From positions 62,001 through 126,000 of the forward strand of contig NZ_LQQC01000010.1 in the NCBI RefSeq assembly GCF_001584615.1: 64,000 nt of DNA. Direction: 5' to 3'. A program made the translations under genes and the position numbers. This DNA comes from Brevibacterium ravenspurgense (lineage in GTDB: Bacteria; Actinomycetota; Actinomycetes; Actinomycetales; Brevibacteriaceae). The notes under the pieces were generated by a model, which was given only the letters and a program-made list of their open reading frames with translations, did not search any database and was not told where the DNA came from. This document shows, piece by piece, positions 10,279 to 19,945 of this stretch (position 1 is its first letter; each line of letters begins with the position of its first letter).

Positions 10279-11031
10279 GTGCTGCAGGCCAGGCACGTTC
10301 TCAGCGGTTCAGCGGGGAAAGCCCACGTGGCTTTCACCGACCGCTGGGGCGGCTACAGCTCTGGCCGCTTCAGTTCGCTCAATCTGGGCCGTTCGGTTGG
10401 CGACGACGACACCCTCGTCGACGCCAACCGTTCCGCGTTGGCTGCGGCACTGTCGCTTTCGGCCGACAAGATCAGCTTCGTCAGCCAGGTGCACGGAACT
10501 GACGTCCACCACGTTCAGACGGAAGGCGACGTCGCTGAAGGGCCGCAGGCCGATGCGCAGATCACGTCTTTGGCGGGAATCGGGTTGGCCGTACTGACCG
10601 CTGACTGCGTTCCCGTGGCACTCGCTGCACCGGACACTGGACACATCGGAGTTGTGCACGCGGGACGCCGCGGCATGCTGGACGGCGTTGCGGTGCGCGC
10701 TGTCGAAGAAATGCGCGAGGCGGGTGCCCGAAGCATCTTCGCCTACATCGGCCCGTCCATCTGCCCTCGCTGTTATGAGGTTCCTGATCGGATGCGCGCC
10801 GAGGCTATGGAAGTCTGCCCGGTTGCCGGAGCAGTTTCCGCTGCGGGAACAGCCGCGATCGACGTAGCGGGCGGAGTTGCTCATCAGCTGGTGCAGGCGG
10901 GTGTTGAGATCGCGGAGTTTTCGCGCACCTGCACATATGAAGCTTCTGAGCTGTACTCCTACCGGCGCGAACAGACCACCGGCCGGATGGCTGTTGTCGC
11001 ATGGTTTGAATCACGCCGCGACACGCCTTAG
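10279..11031 (+). CDS. pgeF: Peptidoglycan editing factor PgeF / YfiH-type multicopper-oxidase-fold protein
   Basis: This 250-residue protein belongs to the YlmD/YfiH (DUF152) family. Characterised members are either purine nucleoside phosphorylases or peptidoglycan-editing enzymes that remove misincorporated L-Ser stem peptides. Metal and active-site motifs are visible: VSQVHGTDVHHV, LTADCVPVAL and VVHAGRRGMLDG. The last is usually HAGWRG, so the Trp is replaced by Arg. It begins at GTG 10279, four nt after the ftsZ stop, with no clear Shine-Dalgarno sequence, so it probably depends on coupling to ftsZ. Many actinobacteria carry yggS immediately after this gene; none is present here. Confidence 0.88.
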   Translation: MLQARHVLSGSAGKAHVAFTDRWGGYSSGRFSSLNLGRSVGDDDTLVDANRSALAAALSLSADKISFVSQVHGTDVHHVQTEGDVAEGPQADAQITSLAGIGLAVLTADCVPVALAAPDTGHIGVVHAGRRGMLDGVAVRAVEEMREAGARSIFAYIGPSICPRCYEVPDRMRAEAMEVCPVAGAVSAAGTAAIDVAGGVAHQLVQAGVEIAEFSRTCTYEASELYSYRREQTTGRMAVVAWFESRRDTP

Positions 11032-11106
11032 ATGATCGATCTATTTGTACTCGCTCTGCGATAGTTTCGTGGAGAGAGTTTCCCCCGGACGGCACCAGGA
11101 GGTCCC

Positions 11107-11607
11107 GTGTCTACTCTGAAGAAGATCGGCAACTACTTCGGCTTCGGCGAAGAAGAGTACGACGACGCCTACGCGCACGAAGAAGTGCGCGCTGAACAGC
11201 CCGAGCAGGCTGAACCGGCGTCCGAGCCAACCTCGATCGTCCCGAATGAACCTGCTCCCGAACCCGCGCAGGTCACTCCCATCCGCGCATCCGTGCGCCC
11301 GGTAGAAACGGCGGCACCCTCAACTATGTCTCGCATTCAGACGATTCACCCCCGTTCGTACAACGACGCCAAGATCATCGGCACCACCTTCCGTGAAGGC
11401 GTGCCGGTCATCATGAACCTGTCCGCTATGGACGAAGCGAACTCCAAGCGGCTCGTGGACTTCTCTGCCGGCCTGATCTTCGGCCTGCGCGGTTCCATCG
11501 AAAAGGTCACGAACTCGGTGTTCCTCCTGACACCCGAGAACATCGAAGTGACCGCAGAAGCTGACGGTGAAGAAGATTCGCAGGCGAGCTTCTTCAACCA
11601 GAGCTGA
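11107..11607 (+). CDS. sepF: Cell division protein SepF
   Basis: SepF anchors FtsZ to the membrane and aligns its filaments; it stands in for FtsA in actinobacteria. The 166-residue protein begins with [20 protein letters not shown], a short amphipathic membrane-targeting helix. An acidic/Pro linker (about 20-75) follows, then the conserved SepF core from [12 protein letters not shown] to [10 protein letters not shown] (about 77-150). The GTG start lies 5 nt after a full AGGAGGT ribosome binding site, the best in the cluster. Confidence 0.95.
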   Translation: MSTLKKIGNYFGFGEEEYDDAYAHEEVRAEQPEQAEPASEPTSIVPNEPAPEPAQVTPIRASVRPVETAAPSTMSRIQTIHPRSYNDAKIIGTTFREGVPVIMNLSAMDEANSKRLVDFSAGLIFGLRGSIEKVTNSVFLLTPENIEVTAEADGEEDSQASFFNQS

Positions 11608-11640
11608 GAGAACCGACCGGGTACTCCGGGTACTCTAGGG

Positions 11641-11670
11641 GGCGGCGGGGCAACACCCGCCGCCTTCTTC
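11641..11670 (+). terminator. Intrinsic terminator or attenuator between sepF and yggT
   Basis: GGCGGCGGG (11641-11649) pairs perfectly with CCCGCCGCC (11656-11664) around a 6-nt loop and is followed by TTCTTC. It sits only 18 nt before the yggT start, so it should reduce rather than abolish expression of yggT. Confidence 0.7.
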
Positions 11671-11687
11671 ATTGGAAAGGGCACAGA

Positions 11688-11987
11688 GTGGGTTATCCAT
11701 TCATCATCGTGGGCATGTTGCTCAACCTGTACGTCTACGTGCTCATCGCGCGCGTGATTTTTGATCTGATTCAGGTTTTCAGCCGTGACTGGCGGCCGCA
11801 GGGCTTCATGCTGGCAGTCGCTGAAATCATCTACACACTGACGGATCCGCCGGTGAAAGCGGTTCGCAAGGTGATTCCCCCGCTGCGCTTGGGAGGCATT
11901 GCCCTTGACCTGGGTTTCATCATCGTCTTCATCGCGGTGCAGGTTCTCGCCGGGATGCTCATTCGCTTCGGCTACACAATGCTGTAG
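11688..11987 (+). CDS. YggT family integral membrane protein
   Basis: This 99-residue protein has two hydrophobic segments (about 1-25 and 68-95) separated by the conserved amphipathic stretch YTLTDPPVKAVRKVIPPLRLGGIALDLG, which defines the YggT (YlmG) family. Bacterial homologues lie between sepF and divIVA and have been tied loosely to division and to osmotic or envelope function; the biochemical role is unknown. GTG 11688 is preceded by GGAAAGGG. Start and size match the family. Confidence 0.9.
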   Translation: MGYPFIIVGMLLNLYVYVLIARVIFDLIQVFSRDWRPQGFMLAVAEIIYTLTDPPVKAVRKVIPPLRLGGIALDLGFIIVFIAVQVLAGMLIRFGYTML

Positions 11988-12078
11988 CAGTGGCTTTCAC
12001 ACAGCGAAGTTCTGCAAAAAATCACAATTCAGCCGGCCTGAGCAGGCATTCGAAAAGACAAAACGCCTCGCTGTGGTC

Positions 12079-12096
12079 TAAAGTGTTGTTTAATAT
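12079..12096 (+). promoter_or_regulatory. Candidate divIVA promoter (-10 region)
   Basis: The 153-nt gap before divIVA is AT-richer than its surroundings. It contains TAATAT at 12091-12096 and an overlapping upstream alternative, TAAAGT at 12079-12084. No convincing -35 box is visible. A start about 7 nt after TAATAT would give a leader near 38 nt containing the AAAGGTG binding site. Confidence 0.35.
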
Positions 12097-12140
12097 CGTT
12101 CATCGATGTAGCAACTGTAATCTCGATAAAAGGTGGGCTC

Positions 12141-12959
12141 ATGGCGCTTACGCCTGAAGACGTAGTTAACAAGCGGTTCCAGCACGTTAAGTTCCGTGAA
12201 GGTTACGACCAGGACGAAGTCGACGACTTCCTTGACGAGGTCGTAGTTGAACTGCGCCGTCTTTACACCGAAAACGACGATCTTCGCCAGAAGCTCTCGG
12301 CTGCCGAAGCCAAGGTTGAAGAACTGCAGTCGAAGAAGGCTCCCGCCTCTGCTCCGGCTGAAGCTCCCAAGGCTGAAAAGAAGGCTGAGGCTGCTCCTGC
12401 AACTGCTCCGCAGGCTCCCGCCAAGACCGAAACCTCTGCCCCGGTCGAAGCCGACAAGGCTGAGAAGGCTGACAAGCCTAAGGAAGAAGCAGCCGCTAAG
12501 GAAGCTCCTGAAGCCAAGGAAGCTCCCAAGGCTCCTGCCGCCCCGGCCGCTTCCGCCGGTGTTGCCGGTGCCGCCGTCGGTGCGTCTGCTGCCGCTCCCG
12601 CCGCACAGGGCGGCGACCAGGACGCTCACGGCCTGATCGCTCTGGCCCAGCGCGTCCACGACGAACACGTTGCCGAAGGTGAGCGCACCCGCGACAAGCT
12701 GATCGGCGAAGCCGAAAAGAAGTCCGCTGACATCCTGTCGGCCGCCGAAAAGAAGCGTGACGAAACGCTGAGCCAGCTGGAGAACCAGAAGGCTTCGCTC
12801 GAACGCGAAATCGACGGTCTGCAGAACTTCGAACGCCAGTACCGCACCCGCCTCAAGAGCTACCTGTCGGACCAGCTCCGCGACCTCGAAAGCTCGGGCA
12901 CCCTCGCACCGGAAACCCTTTCCGGCAGCAAGGTGGGCGGAAACTCGAACTCACTCTGA
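12141..12959 (+). CDS. divIVA: DivIVA/Wag31 polar growth scaffold
   Basis: DivIVA (Wag31 in mycobacteria) is a coiled-coil scaffold that marks curved membrane and directs polar wall synthesis. The 272-residue protein has the conserved membrane-binding head (1-65: TPEDVVNKRF, FREGYDQDEVDDFLDEV), a low-complexity Ala/Pro/Lys/Glu linker (about 68-155), and a second coiled coil (about 165-250) ending in a short disordered tail. It starts at ATG 12141 after AAAGGTG, has its own candidate promoter, and is closed by a strong terminator, so it can be expressed independently of the mur genes. Confidence 0.95.
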   Translation: MALTPEDVVNKRFQHVKFREGYDQDEVDDFLDEVVVELRRLYTENDDLRQKLSAAEAKVEELQSKKAPASAPAEAPKAEKKAEAAPATAPQAPAKTETSAPVEADKAEKADKPKEEAAAKEAPEAKEAPKAPAAPAASAGVAGAAVGASAAAPAAQGGDQDAHGLIALAQRVHDEHVAEGERTRDKLIGEAEKKSADILSAAEKKRDETLSQLENQKASLEREIDGLQNFERQYRTRLKSYLSDQLRDLESSGTLAPETLSGSKVGGNSNSL

Positions 12960-12972
12960 TCTCTCACGTGAC

Positions 12973-13010
12973 AGAGGCGGCCATCTTCTGATGGCCGCCT
13001 CTGCTTGTAT
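12973..13010 (+). terminator. Intrinsic terminator after divIVA
   Basis: A 13-bp perfect stem (12973-12985 with 12990-13002) encloses a TTCT loop and is followed by GCTTGT. It marks the end of the division cluster and isolates lspA. Confidence 0.85.
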
Positions 13011-13042
13011 CCGATCCCTGAACGCAGCTTCCCAGGAGAACC

Positions 13043-13546
13043 GTGACTCGACGCTCAGCACGTCTGCTGTTGGCCGGCATCGCAGCCTTGGCCTTCGCAC
13101 TTGACCAAGCGACCAAGGCGATCGCAGTCATGGCACTCGAAGGCCAGCCGCGCATTGCAGTCATCGGGGACCTTGTGGGATTCGCGTTCCTGCGCAATCC
13201 CGGTGCTGCCTTCGGCATGGGCGCATCGAGCACGTGGATTTTCAGCGCGATTGCCGTTGCCGTGTTCTTTGCAATCGTGATTGCGGCCCGCCGTTTGCGC
13301 TCACCGCTGTGGGCGGTTGGACTCGGGCTTCTGCTGGGCGGCCTGCTGGGCAACCTGTTTGACCGCCTGCTCCGACCGCCCGGGTTCTTCCACGGCGCGG
13401 TTGTCGATTTCATTGACCTGCATTTCTTCGTGTGCAATGTTGCCGACATCGCGATCACCGGGGCGGCGGCAATTCTCATGCTGGCTGCACTCAAGGGCAC
13501 CCCGCTGGACGAAGCGCAGGCTCAACCGCAGGAGAACCATGACTGA
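13043..13546 (+). CDS. lspA: Lipoprotein signal peptidase (signal peptidase II)
   Basis: LspA cleaves prolipoprotein signal peptides ahead of the lipidated cysteine. The 167-residue protein has four membrane segments and the aspartic peptidase motifs: DQATKA near 27, LRNPGAAFG (about 51-59), VVDFID with the first catalytic Asp, and NVADIAI with the second. It starts at GTG 13043 after AGGAG. The 3' end overlaps the next gene by 8 nt. A lipoprotein substrate is encoded in this window at 27895-28701. Confidence 0.95.
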   Translation: MTRRSARLLLAGIAALAFALDQATKAIAVMALEGQPRIAVIGDLVGFAFLRNPGAAFGMGASSTWIFSAIAVAVFFAIVIAARRLRSPLWAVGLGLLLGGLLGNLFDRLLRPPGFFHGAVVDFIDLHFFVCNVADIAITGAAAILMLAALKGTPLDEAQAQPQENHD

Positions 13547-14471
13547 GCGCTCTTTTCTCATTCCCGAAGGTCTTGACGGTGAACGCATCGACGCTGCACT
13601 GTCGAGGCTATTGGGTCTGTCACGGTCGAAAGCCGCCCAGATTGCGGCTGAGGGCGGAGTGCACATTGACGGCGCTCTCGCCCAGAAGTCTTCGCGTGTG
13701 ACCGGCGGAGCTCGTGTCGATGTCATCATGCCAGAACCGGAAAAGCCGCTGAGCATCGTGGCTGATCCCGTGCCCGGCATGAAGATCCTCTACGAAGACC
13801 CCGCCATCATCGTCGTAGACAAACCGATCGGCGTCGCTGCCCATGCCGCAGCCGGTTGGTCAGGGCCGACGGTCATCGGCGGTCTTGCGGCAGCCGGGCA
13901 CAAGATAGCCACGAGCGGAGCCGCGGAACGCCAGGGCATCGTGCACCGCCTTGACGTTGGCACCTCGGGAGTCATGGTCGTCGCAAAAGGCGAACACGCC
14001 TACTCTGTCCTCAAACGGGCCTTCAAACAGAGGGAAGTCGACAAGACCTACCACGCGCTCGTTCAGGGGCTGCCAGATCCCGTGGTCGGAACAATTGAAG
14101 CCTCCATTGGACGCCATCCGCGCCGTGACGGCCTGTACGCTGTCCGGTCAGAAGGCAAACACGCCATCACCCACTACACGCTGCTGGAAGCTTTTAGGTC
14201 AGCCAGTCTGCTCGAAATCGATTTGGAAACCGGGCGCACCCACCAGATTCGCGTGCACATGTCCGCTACGAAACACCCGTGCTGCGGTGACCTTCCCTAC
14301 GGAGCCGACCCGGTCTTGGCCCAACGACTGGGGCTTGAGCGGCAATGGCTGCACGCCGTGCGACTGGGGTTCGTACATCCCGAATCGGGGGAGTACGTAG
14401 AATTCGAATCCCAGTACCCGGCTGATCTGCAGAACGCGCTCGACCACCTGCGCGCTGCCGCCGGCGAGTAA
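13539..14471 (+). CDS. RluA/RluD family 23S rRNA (or tRNA) pseudouridine synthase
   Basis: This 310-residue enzyme isomerises specific uridines to pseudouridine. An S4 RNA-binding domain lies at about 15-75 ([25 protein letters not shown]). The catalytic domain carries [16 protein letters not shown] with the essential Asp, KTYHALVQG, and GRTHQIRVH. The actual target base cannot be read from sequence. The ATG at 13539 overlaps lspA; in-frame codons upstream lie inside lspA and do not belong to the protein. lspA-rluD is a common bacterial gene pair. Confidence 0.93.
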   Translation: MTERSFLIPEGLDGERIDAALSRLLGLSRSKAAQIAAEGGVHIDGALAQKSSRVTGGARVDVIMPEPEKPLSIVADPVPGMKILYEDPAIIVVDKPIGVAAHAAAGWSGPTVIGGLAAAGHKIATSGAAERQGIVHRLDVGTSGVMVVAKGEHAYSVLKRAFKQREVDKTYHALVQGLPDPVVGTIEASIGRHPRRDGLYAVRSEGKHAITHYTLLEAFRSASLLEIDLETGRTHQIRVHMSATKHPCCGDLPYGADPVLAQRLGLERQWLHAVRLGFVHPESGEYVEFESQYPADLQNALDHLRAAAGE

Positions 14472-14485
14472 GGAGAGCAGAATCC

Positions 14486-17400
14486 GTGGCTGATAGCTTT
14501 TCGCACCTGCACGTTCACACCGAATACTCGATGCTCGACGGGGCGGCACGCCTCAGTGATCTCATGCAGGCTGTCAAAGCCAGCGGTATGGATTCGATTG
14601 CGATCACCGATCACGGCTACCTTTTCGGTGCGTTCGACTTCTACTCGCAGGCTGTCGCCAATGGAATCAAGCCGATCATCGGCCTGGAAGCCTATGTGAC
14701 ACCGGGAACCTCCCGGCACGACAAGACCCGCGTCAAATGGCGGACTGACGAAGCCCAGCGCGGCGACGACGTCTCCGGCGGCGGTGCGTACACCCACATG
14801 ACCATGTGGGCACGCGACAACCGAGGAATGTCGAACCTGTTCAAAGCCGCCTCCATGGCTTCTCTTGACTCGGTTTTCGGCAAATGGCCCCGTTTGGACC
14901 GGGAACTGCTGTCGCAGTACTCCGAGGGCATCATCGCAACAACCGGATGCCCTTCCGGAGAAGTGCAGACGCGCCTGCGCCTCGGTCAGTTCGATGAGGC
15001 ACTTGCCGCCGCAGCGGAGTTCCAAGACATCTTCGGCAAAGAGAACTTCTTCTGCGAAATCATGGACCACGGGCTCAGCATTGAAAAGCGCGTGTCCAAA
15101 GACCTCCTCGAGATCGCCAAACGCCTCGACCTGCCGCTCGTGGCAACCAACGACCTCCACTACACCCACGAATCTGACGCAAAAGCCCACGAAGCGCTCC
15201 TGGCCATCCAATCCGGTTCGAAGCTCATCGAACCGACCTACGATCAGGGCGGTTCGCGTTTTGCGTTCTCCGGCACCGGCTACTACCTGAAGTCCGCGGC
15301 CGAAATGCGGGCCCTGTTCAAAGAAATGCCGGAGGCCTGCGACAACACCCTGCGCATTGCCGAAATGTGTGATGTGTCTTTTGACACGAATGCGAACTTC
15401 ATGCCGAAGTTCCCCACACCAGACGGCGAAGACGAAGAGTCCTGGCTGTACAAGGAAGTCGACAAGGGTCTGCACTACAGGTTCCCCGACGGCATTCCCG
15501 ACGATGTGCGCAAGCAGGCGGACTATGAGCTCGGAATCATCTCGAATATGGGATTCCCCGGCTACTTCCTCGTGGTTGCCGACTTCATCAACTGGGCGAA
15601 GGACAACGGCATTCGCGTAGGCCCCGGCCGAGGCTCCGGTGCGGGCTCCATGGTCGCCTACGCCCTGCGCATCACCGACCTCAATCCGCTTGAACACGGT
15701 CTGATCTTCGAACGGTTCCTCAACCCCGACCGCGTGTCGATGCCCGACTTCGACGTCGACTTCGACGACCGTCGACGCGGCGAGGTCATCGAATACGTAA
15801 CCCGCAAATACGGCTCCGAATACGTTTCGATGATCGTCACCTTCGGCACCATCAAAACCAAGCAGGCGCTGAAAGACTCCGCGCGCGTGCTCGGCAAGCC
15901 GTTTTCGCTGGGGGAGCGGCTGACAAAGGAGCTTCCGCCGGCCGTCATGGCCAAGGACATTCCCCTGGCCGATATCGAAAACCCCAAGGCGCCTCGCTAT
16001 GGGGAAGCCGGGGACTTCCGTACGTTCATCGAAAACGATCCGGAAGCACGCGAAGTCTTCGACACAGCACTTGGCCTGGAGGGGCTGAAACGGCAGTGGG
16101 GTGTGCACGCCGCCGGCGTCATCATGTCTTCAGCGCCGATCATCGACGTCATCCCGATCATGCGCCGTATTCAGGACGGCCAGGTCATCACGCAGTTCGA
16201 CTATCCGACAGCCGAGGGCCTCGGACTGATCAAGATGGACTTCTTGGGGCTGCGGAACCTGACGATCATTTCGGACGCGATTGAGAACATCAAGGTCAAC
16301 CGCGACTTCGACCTCGATCTGGAAACCCTCGAACTGGATGACCGGGCGACCTACGAACTTCTGGCCCGCGGGGACACCCTCGGTGTCTTCCAGCTGGACG
16401 GCGGGGGACTGCAAGGTCTGCTGCGGCTGATGAAGCCGGACAACTTCGAAGACATTTCGGCAACCCTGGCCCTGTACCGCCCAGGCCCCATGGGCGCGGA
16501 TTCACACACCAACTACGCCAAGCGCAAAAACGGTCTCCAGCCGATCACCCCAATCCACCCGGAACTTGCCGAACCCCTGGCAGAGATCCTCGACACGACC
16601 TACGGCCTGATCATCTACCAGGAGCAGGTCATGGCGATCGCGCAGAAGGTCGCCGGATATTCGCTCGGTCAGGCAGATATTCTGCGCCGCGCTATGGGCA
16701 AGAAGAAAAAGGCCGAACTGGATGCCCAGCAGGAGGGCTTCTTCGGCGGCATGAAGGAACGCGGCTACTCGAAAGAAGCTGCGCAGGCGCTGTGGGACAT
16801 CTTGCTGCCGTTCTCGGACTACGCGTTCAACAAGGCCCACTCCGCCGCCTACGGTGTGGTGTCCTACTGGACCGCCTACCTCAAGGCGCACTATCCGGCC
16901 GAGTACATGGCGGCGCTGCTGACCTCGGTTGCTGACAACAAGGACAAGCTTGCCCTTTACCTCAACGAGTGCCGGAAGATGCACATTACGGTGCTGCCGC
17001 CGGACGTCAACGAATCGCAGCTGAACTTCACCCCGGTCGGCGACGACATTCGCTTCGGCATGGGGGCCGTGCGCAATGTGGGCGACAACGTGGTTGATGG
17101 AATCGTCAACGCCCGCGCTGAAAAGGACGACTTCACCTCGTTCTCGGATTTCCTGGACAAAGTGCCCTCCCACGTGTGCAATAAGCGCACGGTGGAATCG
17201 CTCATCAAATCGGGCGCTTTTGACTCTCTCGGTGAAACCAGGCGCGCTCTGGTCGAGATCCACGAGGAAGCTGTGGACTCGGTCATCGGCGTCAAACGGC
17301 AGGAGGCTGTCGGCCAGTTCGACCTGTTTGCCGGTTTGGGTGAAGGCGAGGGAGCTGAATTCTCGGTCCCCGTGCCGGACCGGCCCGAATGGGACAAGAA

Positions 17401-18037
17401 GGAAAAGCTCGCCTTTGAGCGCGAAATGATCGGCCTGTACGTGTCGGATCACCCGCTCAACGGACTCGAGGGTGTGTTGGCGAGCGAAGCCGATACGTCG
17501 ATTGTGCAGCTGCTGGATCCTGAAAGCCACGTGCGCGACGGTTCGAGTGTGACGGTGTGCGGCATCATCACGCAGGTGCAGCGCAAAGTGTCGAAGAACT
17601 CTGGCAAGCCCTATGCCATTGTCACGGTCGAGGACTTGGAAGCGAGCCTGGAGATCATGTTCTTCGGCGACGTCTACGAACCCGTTGCCTCGTTGTTGGC
17701 CATCGACCTGGTGGTGACGATCACCGGCCGGGTCCGCCAGTCGGATGACCGGCCGACGTCGCTCATGGCCCAGTCGATGACGATTCCGGATGTCACTGAC
17801 CCCGAGGACCGCCCCCTCGTGCTCACCGTTCCGCACTCGCTGCTGAGCGAACAGTTGGTCACCCAGCTCGGTGACATCCTGCGGTCCAACCGTGGGGCCA
17901 CAGAGGTGCGCCTGGCCATCAAGGAACCTGGACGCACCACCCTTATGCGTTTGGACAGTTCCTGCAGTGTGACCAGCGGCCCGAGTCTCTTCGGTGACCT
18001 CAAGGCCCTTTTGGGCCCGCGCTGTCTGCAGGGCTGA
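14486..18037 (+). CDS. dnaE: DNA polymerase III alpha subunit DnaE1
   Basis: This is the replicative polymerase catalytic subunit (1183 residues). An intact N-terminal PHP domain shows HLHVHTEYSMLDGA (7-20) and ITDHG; in mycobacterial DnaE1 the PHP domain provides proofreading. The palm motif PDFDVDFDD falls near 418-426 and the third catalytic Asp in IKMDFLGLRNL near 584. HhH/OB elements follow, with the OB fold near 1015-1065 (VTVCGIITQVQRKV). Length and the full PHP ligand set favour DnaE1 over the mutagenic DnaE2. GTG 14486 follows AAGGAGAG; the gap to rluD is 14 nt. Confidence 0.97.
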   Translation: MADSFSHLHVHTEYSMLDGAARLSDLMQAVKASGMDSIAITDHGYLFGAFDFYSQAVANGIKPIIGLEAYVTPGTSRHDKTRVKWRTDEAQRGDDVSGGGAYTHMTMWARDNRGMSNLFKAASMASLDSVFGKWPRLDRELLSQYSEGIIATTGCPSGEVQTRLRLGQFDEALAAAAEFQDIFGKENFFCEIMDHGLSIEKRVSKDLLEIAKRLDLPLVATNDLHYTHESDAKAHEALLAIQSGSKLIEPTYDQGGSRFAFSGTGYYLKSAAEMRALFKEMPEACDNTLRIAEMCDVSFDTNANFMPKFPTPDGEDEESWLYKEVDKGLHYRFPDGIPDDVRKQADYELGIISNMGFPGYFLVVADFINWAKDNGIRVGPGRGSGAGSMVAYALRITDLNPLEHGLIFERFLNPDRVSMPDFDVDFDDRRRGEVIEYVTRKYGSEYVSMIVTFGTIKTKQALKDSARVLGKPFSLGERLTKELPPAVMAKDIPLADIENPKAPRYGEAGDFRTFIENDPEAREVFDTALGLEGLKRQWGVHAAGVIMSSAPIIDVIPIMRRIQDGQVITQFDYPTAEGLGLIKMDFLGLRNLTIISDAIENIKVNRDFDLDLETLELDDRATYELLARGDTLGVFQLDGGGLQGLLRLMKPDNFEDISATLALYRPGPMGADSHTNYAKRKNGLQPITPIHPELAEPLAEILDTTYGLIIYQEQVMAIAQKVAGYSLGQADILRRAMGKKKKAELDAQQEGFFGGMKERGYSKEAAQALWDILLPFSDYAFNKAHSAAYGVVSYWTAYLKAHYPAEYMAALLTSVADNKDKLALYLNECRKMHITVLPPDVNESQLNFTPVGDDIRFGMGAVRNVGDNVVDGIVNARAEKDDFTSFSDFLDKVPSHVCNKRTVESLIKSGAFDSLGETRRALVEIHEEAVDSVIGVKRQEAVGQFDLFAGLGEGEGAEFSVPVPDRPEWDKKEKLAFEREMIGLYVSDHPLNGLEGVLASEADTSIVQLLDPESHVRDGSSVTVCGIITQVQRKVSKNSGKPYAIVTVEDLEASLEIMFFGDVYEPVASLLAIDLVVTITGRVRQSDDRPTSLMAQSMTIPDVTDPEDRPLVLTVPHSLLSEQLVTQLGDILRSNRGATEVRLAIKEPGRTTLMRLDSSCSVTSGPSLFGDLKALLGPRCLQG

Positions 18038-18104
18038 CAGCCGCTGGTGTTCTCTGGCTGGACTCACGAGGCGGGTGCAGCACAATCTGCTCCGCTGGGA
18101 TCCG

Positions 18105-18110
18105 TAGACT
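18105..18110 (+). promoter_or_regulatory. Leaderless promoter of hisD (-10 TAGACT)
   Basis: TAGACT ends 6 nt before the hisD GTG and there is no Shine-Dalgarno sequence. The predicted transcription start is therefore the first base of the start codon. Confidence 0.6.
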
Positions 18111-18116
18111 AACGGT

Positions 18117-19430
18117 GTGACTGAACTTCTTCGCCGCATCGATCTGCGCAACACAGACATGGACCGCCGCACCCTTCGCACCGCGGTGCCGCGAGCCCAC
18201 GCGGGCTTTTCCCACGCCGCGGGTGCGGCAGCCGGGGTGCTTGCCGACGTGCGTGAACGCGGGCGCGAAGCAGTTGTTGACCTCACCCACCGCTTTGACG
18301 GTGTGCGGTTGGAGCGCGTGCGTGTTCCCGAGGCCGAACTGAAAAAGGCCTATGACGATCTTCCCGCGGATGTCGAAGCAGCTCTGCGTGAAGCCCGTGC
18401 TCGGCTGGAGCGTGTGTCCGCTGGACAGCTGCCGGCGGATGACACCCAGACTTTCGCCCATGGCGGCACCGTCACCAGCAGATGGCAGCCGGTCGAGCGG
18501 GTGGGCCTGTATGTTCCCGGGGGACTGGCCGCGTACCCGTCTACTGTGCTGATGAACGCTGTGCCGGCTTTGACGGCCGGCGTGAAGTCGATGGCGATTG
18601 CTTCGCCTCCGGGCCCTGACGGTCTGCCCAACCGCACGGTCATGGCGGCCGCCCACCTGCTCGGAGTGACCGAAGTGTGGGCGATGGGCGGAGCCCAGGC
18701 GATCGGAGCTTTCGCGTACGGATTCTCTGATGGGGAAGACCTTGAGCCAGTGGATCTCATCACCGGTCCGGGCAACGCCTTTGTCGCTGCGGCAAAGGCC
18801 GAAGTGCGCGATGTTGTGGGCATTGACGCTGTTGCCGGTCCCACCGAGATCATCGTTGTAGCCTTGAGCGGTTCACGCCCCGACTTTGTTGCGGCTGACC
18901 TTCTGAGCCAAGCGGAGCACGACCCCCTTGCCGCTTCGGTTCTGGTGACCGACAGCGAAGACTTCGCTGATGCCGTCGATGCGGCTCTTGCCGAACAGAC
19001 GGCGAAAACCCCACACCGTGAGCGTGTCGAACAGGCTCTGCGGGGCGAACAGTCCGGCACGATCCTGGTGTCCTCTAAGGACGACGCGATTGCCGTGGCA
19101 AACGCCTATGCGGGCGAACACGTTGAAGTTCACGGCGACGGCGCAGAGGAAGCCGCGCGTGGAATCGTCAACGGAGGTTCGGTTTTCATCGGCGATTATT
19201 CTCCCGTGGCTCTGGGGGACTATTGCTCCGGCTCTAACCACGTTCTTCCCACTGTCGGTTCGGCAGCTTTTGCCTCCGCGCTGGGCACCATGTCGTTTAT
19301 GAAGGGCAGTCAGGTGATCAGCTACTCGAAGGAGGCGCTGGAGGCCGTTGCCGGTCACATCAGCGCGTTCAGCCGAGTGGAAGACCTGCCCGCGCACGGT
19401 GCAGCCGTGCAGATTCGGATGGAGGGCTGA
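18117..19430 (+). CDS. hisD: Histidinol dehydrogenase
   Basis: HisD performs the last two oxidations of histidine synthesis, L-histidinol to L-histidine, with two NAD and a Zn ion. The 437-residue protein contains [24 protein letters not shown], the family signature [11 protein letters not shown], the zinc and substrate motif [12 protein letters not shown], and [10 protein letters not shown] 18117 is fixed by the -10 hexamer immediately upstream. The rest of the his operon is not downstream, so hisD is separated from it or followed by an unusual partner: its stop overlaps nrdR by one base (TGATG). Confidence 0.96.
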   Translation: MTELLRRIDLRNTDMDRRTLRTAVPRAHAGFSHAAGAAAGVLADVRERGREAVVDLTHRFDGVRLERVRVPEAELKKAYDDLPADVEAALREARARLERVSAGQLPADDTQTFAHGGTVTSRWQPVERVGLYVPGGLAAYPSTVLMNAVPALTAGVKSMAIASPPGPDGLPNRTVMAAAHLLGVTEVWAMGGAQAIGAFAYGFSDGEDLEPVDLITGPGNAFVAAAKAEVRDVVGIDAVAGPTEIIVVALSGSRPDFVAADLLSQAEHDPLAASVLVTDSEDFADAVDAALAEQTAKTPHRERVEQALRGEQSGTILVSSKDDAIAVANAYAGEHVEVHGDGAEEAARGIVNGGSVFIGDYSPVALGDYCSGSNHVLPTVGSAAFASALGTMSFMKGSQVISYSKEALEAVAGHISAFSRVEDLPAHGAAVQIRMEG

Positions 19431-19903
19431 TGCACTGTCCTTTCTGTCGTAATGCTGATTCGCGCGTCGTGGATTCGCGGACTGCCGAAGACGGCGCCTC
19501 GATCCGCAGGCGCCGGCAGTGCACCGCGTGCGGCCGCCGTTTCACCACAATGGAGGCCACCAGCCTGTCTGTCATCAAACGTTCGGGTGTGACCGAGGAG
19601 TTTTCCCGTTCCAAGGTGATTTCCGGTGTGCGCAAAGCCTGCCAGGGCCGTCCGGTCGAAGAAGACGACCTCGCCAAGCTCGCCCAGACGGTCGAAGAGG
19701 CAATCCGTGCTCGTGGTGTTGCTGAAATCGATGCGGACGAAGTGGGCCTGACAATTCTGAGCCCGCTGCGCGAGCTCGACCAGGTGGCCTACCTGCGCTT
19801 TGCCAGTGTGTACCAGGGCTTTGAAAGCCTCGAAGACTTCGAAGAGGCCATTGAATCACTGCGCGCCGAACGCGACGGACGGGCTGCAGAGAAAGAATTC
19901 TGA
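19430..19903 (+). CDS. nrdR: Transcriptional repressor NrdR
   Basis: NrdR senses (d)ATP and represses ribonucleotide reductase genes. The 157-residue protein has an N-terminal zinc ribbon (C3, C6, C31, C34 in HCPFC and QCTACG), the DNA-binding RRRRQC stretch, and an ATP-cone domain (about 45-135). It is one base overlapped with hisD and must be translated by coupling or from within hisD mRNA. No ribonucleotide reductase gene is in the window, so its targets lie elsewhere. Confidence 0.96.
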   Translation: MHCPFCRNADSRVVDSRTAEDGASIRRRRQCTACGRRFTTMEATSLSVIKRSGVTEEFSRSKVISGVRKACQGRPVEEDDLAKLAQTVEEAIRARGVAEIDADEVGLTILSPLRELDQVAYLRFASVYQGFESLEDFEEAIESLRAERDGRAAEKEF

Positions 19904-19910
19904 CAGTGAC

Positions 19911-19939
19911 TTGCGCCCCGCACAGTGCATGTGTATAAA
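19911..19939 (+). promoter_or_regulatory. Strong sigma-70-type promoter without a downstream plus-strand gene
   Basis: TTGCGC (19911-19916), exactly 17 nt, then TATAAA (19934-19939). It lies 7 nt after the nrdR stop and points into a gene-free 140-nt gap whose far side is the 3' end of a minus-strand gene. The predicted start is near 19946. Confidence 0.55.
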
Positions 19940-19945
19940 ATGAGG

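Noticed and set aside
9093-10337. 414-codon frame antisense to ftsZ
   Set aside because: Shadow of ftsZ with Asp/Val/Phe bias; no supporting signals.
14297-18286. Two antisense frames of about 600 codons across dnaE
   Set aside because: Shadow translation of dnaE; no recognisable domains, and the sense gene is full length.
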